Assembly: GCA_946477995.1 (NCBI GenBank) | Contig: CAMLAI010000006.1 | Span: forward strand, 1 to 37,968 | Direction: 5' to 3' | DNA: 37,968 bases | From: an uncultured Gilliamella sp. | GTDB lineage: Bacteria > Pseudomonadota > Gammaproteobacteria > Enterobacterales > Orbaceae | Shown here: one piece after another, positions 35,088 through 37,968 of the stretch | How the letters are laid out: each line of letters opens with the position of its first letter | Position numbering within the stretch: position 1 is the first letter of the stretch | Translations under genes and position numbers: made by a program | The notes under the pieces: generated by a model | The model's input: the letters and a program-made list of their open reading frames with translations, nothing else | What the model was told of the DNA's origin: nothing | The model's database searches: none

Positions 35088-35568
35088 TCTAAGGAAACGT
35101 TGTTTTATTCTCACGTTAATTTTATCTATGTTTATGCTATTTGGCTGTAGCAGTAGTCGGGGACAAGTGACCTCAAATACGCTAAGATCAGAAACGGCTA
35201 TGTTAGCTAAAATAGAATCCCATTACAAAAAATGGCAAGGTACGCCATACCGTTATGGTGGAACAACCCTAGCCGGGAGCGATTGTTCAGCTTTAGTCAT
35301 GAACTTCTTTAAAAATAAACTAGCTAAACGATTGCCAAGAAGTGCAGCTGAACAAGCTAAACTAGGTTACAAAGTGACGAAACCCAAAGCGGGGGATTTA
35401 GTCTTTTTCAAAACCGGTGGACGGGGTAGTGGATTACATGTCGGCATCTATTACACGGATGGAAAATTTTTACATGCCTCGACGTCGAAAGGTGTCATCT
35501 ATTCCAATTTAAACGAGTCTTATTGGAAACAGCGCTATTGGATGGCAAGACGAATAAATGATATTTAA
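35035..35568 (+). CDS. nlpC: NlpC/P60 family lipoprotein, NlpC-like
   Basis: Lipobox FGC, WQGTPYRYGGTTLAGSDCSALV, KAGDLVFFKTGGRGSGLHVGIYYTDGKFLHASTSKGV. Confidence 0.9.
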   Translation: MTKKGNQRYVTLLSSCFSLRKRCFILTLILSMFMLFGCSSSRGQVTSNTLRSETAMLAKIESHYKKWQGTPYRYGGTTLAGSDCSALVMNFFKNKLAKRLPRSAAEQAKLGYKVTKPKAGDLVFFKTGGRGSGLHVGIYYTDGKFLHASTSKGVIYSNLNESYWKQRYWMARRINDI

Positions 35569-35579
35569 AAACGACTAAA

Positions 35580-35612
35580 ATGCTCACTCATCACATCATG
35601 ACAAGTGAGCAT
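35580..35612. terminator. Hairpin between convergent nlpC and aminotransferase genes
   Basis: ATGCTCACT ... AGTGAGCAT inverted repeat. Confidence 0.45.
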
Positions 35613-35642
35613 GATACTATCAGCACAATCAGTAATTTCAAC

Positions 35643-36830
35643 TTAAATCAAAGACTGATTTTTCAAATTTCGCAAAACATTTGCAACATAAAGCATTTCA
35701 CTTGGTGTCCCTAATGATATTCGACACCAATTTGTGGCAGGCTCAAAATCTCGACCTATTAAAATAAAATTTTGTTTCATGAGTTCTCGATATTTTTTTA
35801 AATCAATGGGGCTCTTATGAAACAAAAAGTTCGTTTCAGATTTAAGATAATGTAAACCTAAATCTGACAAAGTCTTTTCCATAATCGTCCGTGACACATC
35901 AACCGCTTTTTTAGAATAAGTTAAAAACTGGACATCATCCATTGACGCTAAAGCCGCACAGACACCGCAATAATTTAACTTTTCGCCTGCAACATACTGA
36001 GCAATATGACGAATATTATCTGCTGAACTCACCACATAACCGACACGTAGACCAGCCATAGCATGAATTTTTGAAAACGTTTTCAGTAAAACGATATTAT
36101 CAAACCCCTTCGATATTAAGTAATCAACCGACTTAAAAGCTGGATCATTGACGAATTCGGCATAGGCTTCATCGACAATAAATACCGTATTTTTGGGTTT
36201 ACTTGTTAACCATGATTCTATTTCGCTATTGGCAAATACAGTCGAAGTAGGATTATTAGGGTTGACTAAATAAACGATTGAAGAGCCTTGATAATCCTCA
36301 ACCGCTTTTTGTAAGCCTTTAATATCAATTTGCCAATCGGCTAAGCAGGGCACTTTGGTTACCTTTAATTTAAAGATTTTAGCAAAATGTTCGCCGTCAC
36401 TATAAGTTAATTCTGGTATCACTAACTGTGTATCCGGTTTCACATAAGCTGCTAATGAACTTCGAATACCTTCAGATGATCCTGCCGTTAGCAAAATGTG
36501 ATCATCGCTTACATGATGATATTGAGCCAATCGTCTATTTAACAGGGGCATTTCAGCTTTAGCATAACGGTTTGCTTTAGGAATCGCATCAATGGCTGCT
36601 TGTTTAGCTGCGCCTGACATACCAAGCGCATTTTCATTAAAGTTCAGTCTAACGGGATTGTTAAGGTTAGGTATCACAACGTTATCTTGTATGGGTAACG
36701 AATATGACACTGTTTTTTGTTGTTCTAGCGCATGTGCTTTAGCCAGTAATTGATTAACCGTCAAACCTGCAATTGCAGCGGAAGACAACGTTAATAGTTT
36801 TCTACGGTTGATATTCAAATTTGCGACCAT
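35643..36830 (-). CDS. Class I/II PLP-dependent aminotransferase (HisC-like) with Tat-like signal peptide
   Basis: N-terminus NINRRKLLTLSSAAIAGLTVNQLLAKAHA; PLP-fold motifs LNFNENALG, YLVNPNNPTSTV, IVDEAYAEF, KTFSKIHAMAGLRVGY. Confidence 0.88.
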   Translation of the reverse strand: MVANLNINRRKLLTLSSAAIAGLTVNQLLAKAHALEQQKTVSYSLPIQDNVVIPNLNNPVRLNFNENALGMSGAAKQAAIDAIPKANRYAKAEMPLLNRRLAQYHHVSDDHILLTAGSSEGIRSSLAAYVKPDTQLVIPELTYSDGEHFAKIFKLKVTKVPCLADWQIDIKGLQKAVEDYQGSSIVYLVNPNNPTSTVFANSEIESWLTSKPKNTVFIVDEAYAEFVNDPAFKSVDYLISKGFDNIVLLKTFSKIHAMAGLRVGYVVSSADNIRHIAQYVAGEKLNYCGVCAALASMDDVQFLTYSKKAVDVSRTIMEKTLSDLGLHYLKSETNFLFHKSPIDLKKYRELMKQNFILIGRDFEPATNWCRISLGTPSEMLYVANVLRNLKNQSLI

Positions 36831-36893
36831 TTTTCACCTCTCGATTAATGATTTCTTTACAGGCTAATTGAACAGTGCAAAAAACATACCAAA

Positions 36894-36912
36894 TATAATG
36901 ATAATCATTAAA
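36894..36912. promoter_or_regulatory. Putative Fur box upstream of Tat-aminotransferase
   Basis: TATAATGATAATCATTAAA versus GATAATGATAATCATTATC: 16 of 19 positions match. Confidence 0.75.
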
Positions 36913-37034
36913 AGCGTATTGATACCCTAATTAGGGTCAACAATGGTCCATTTTGAAGATGATAACGATTAAATTGGTTAAAAAAACGCACTTAACTGGT
37001 GCTAGTTTGCACTAAAGCGCATCACGAATAAAAA

Positions 37035-37068
37035 ACCATTGCGTATGCTGCATAACATACGCAATGGT
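37035..37068 (-). terminator. Terminator downstream of nifJ
   Basis: ACCATTGCGTATG ... CATACGCAATGGT perfect 13-bp stem followed by TTTTTTATT on the minus strand. Confidence 0.88.
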
Positions 37069-37109
37069 CTTAATTAAGATGATATGATTTTAATCACAAC
37101 AGCGATTGA

Positions 37110-37968
37110 TTAACTGTCTGCGGGCGTTTCGATATCAGAATACGTGGATAACATTTGCAAGAACTTAAATTTAGCGTTTACCATTTTGGTTGAACGTTCA
37201 TGCAAGGTATTGGCAATCACCGGTTCCAACGTTTCTAAACGTCTAAAACGCTGTTCTTTCAATAAAATACTAGATAATAATTCACTATTTGGTGATTTAG
37301 AATCAAGCACCAGACCAGGTTTACCTTCTGCCGTACGTCGTGGATCATAACGATATAGCGGCCAGAATCCTGATTTAACTAAATCTTTCATCTGTTCATG
37401 CGATTTTGCTAAATCATAACCATGCTCTTCGCAAGGGCTATAAGCAATCACTAAAGAAGGGCCGTCATAGGCTTCGGCTTCTTGCAGGGCTTTTAACGTT
37501 TGATTAAGCTGTGCACCTAATGCAATTTGCGCAACATAAACATGCCCATACATCATCACACTCACGCCTAAATCTTTGCGTGCTTTATGTTTACCTAAAT
37601 CGGCAAATTTAGACACGGCTCCCATTGGCGTTGCTTTAGATTGCTGACCACCAGTATTAGAATAGCATTGTGTATCTAATACCAAAATATTAACGTTATC
37701 GGTCAAACTCATTACATGATCCAGTCCACCAAAACCAATATCATATGCCCAACCGTCCCCACCAATTGCCCAAACTGACTTATCGATTAAATAATCCGCA
37801 TCTTGAATTAACTCTTTTGCTTCAGGCGAGTCCAAATGAGCCAATTGATCACGCAATAAAGCAACCTGCTTGCGTTTATCATCAATAGTAGAATCAAGGG
37901 ACTGTAACGAAATGACAATTTCGGGCGAAATCTCACCCGCTACATGTTCAAGCAAACGTAACGCCCGT
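37110..37968 (-). CDS. nifJ: Pyruvate:ferredoxin/flavodoxin oxidoreductase, C-terminal part (truncated by window end)
   Basis: VWAIGGDGWAYDIGFGGLDHVMS TPP motif, LDTQCYSNTGGQQSKATPMGAVSKFA; open frame continues to the window edge. Confidence 0.95.
   Translation of the reverse strand, partial: RALRLLEHVAGEISPEIVISLQSLDSTIDDKRKQVALLRDQLAHLDSPEAKELIQDADYLIDKSVWAIGGDGWAYDIGFGGLDHVMSLTDNVNILVLDTQCYSNTGGQQSKATPMGAVSKFADLGKHKARKDLGVSVMMYGHVYVAQIALGAQLNQTLKALQEAEAYDGPSLVIAYSPCEEHGYDLAKSHEQMKDLVKSGFWPLYRYDPRRTAEGKPGLVLDSKSPNSELLSSILLKEQRFRRLETLEPVIANTLHERSTKMVNAKFKFLQMLSTYSDIETPADS

Overview
The window is an AT-rich gammaproteobacterial chromosome segment. Its gene content resembles Orbaceae/insect-gut lineages, but that is inference. 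Most of it is housekeeping: the end of aceE followed by aceF-lpd, manA, prfA-prmC-kdsA, a chitin module (chiP-like porin plus GH20 hexosaminidase), rraB/rnm-yciO-rluB, pgm-seqA, slyB, gloA, gmk, azlCD, hemCDXY, purB, mnmA-hflD, tpiA, zapB, nlpC and the 3' part of nifJ. No rRNA, tRNA, CRISPR array, IS element or complete prophage was seen. Four regions deserve a second look: (1) a PLP aminotransferase with a Tat-like signal, preceded by a 16/19 match to the Fur consensus and a perfect 14-bp palindrome; (2) an isolated Mu-type early switch (HTH-S24 repressor divergent from a Ner/Nlp-like protein) between mnmA and tpiA with no other phage genes; (3) a DUF2868 membrane protein/DUF3482 GTPase pair whose last gene overlaps nlpC; (4) the long chiP leader, which has a CRP-like site and a hairpin. 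All calls come from reading the sequence and from recalled family motifs; no searches were run.
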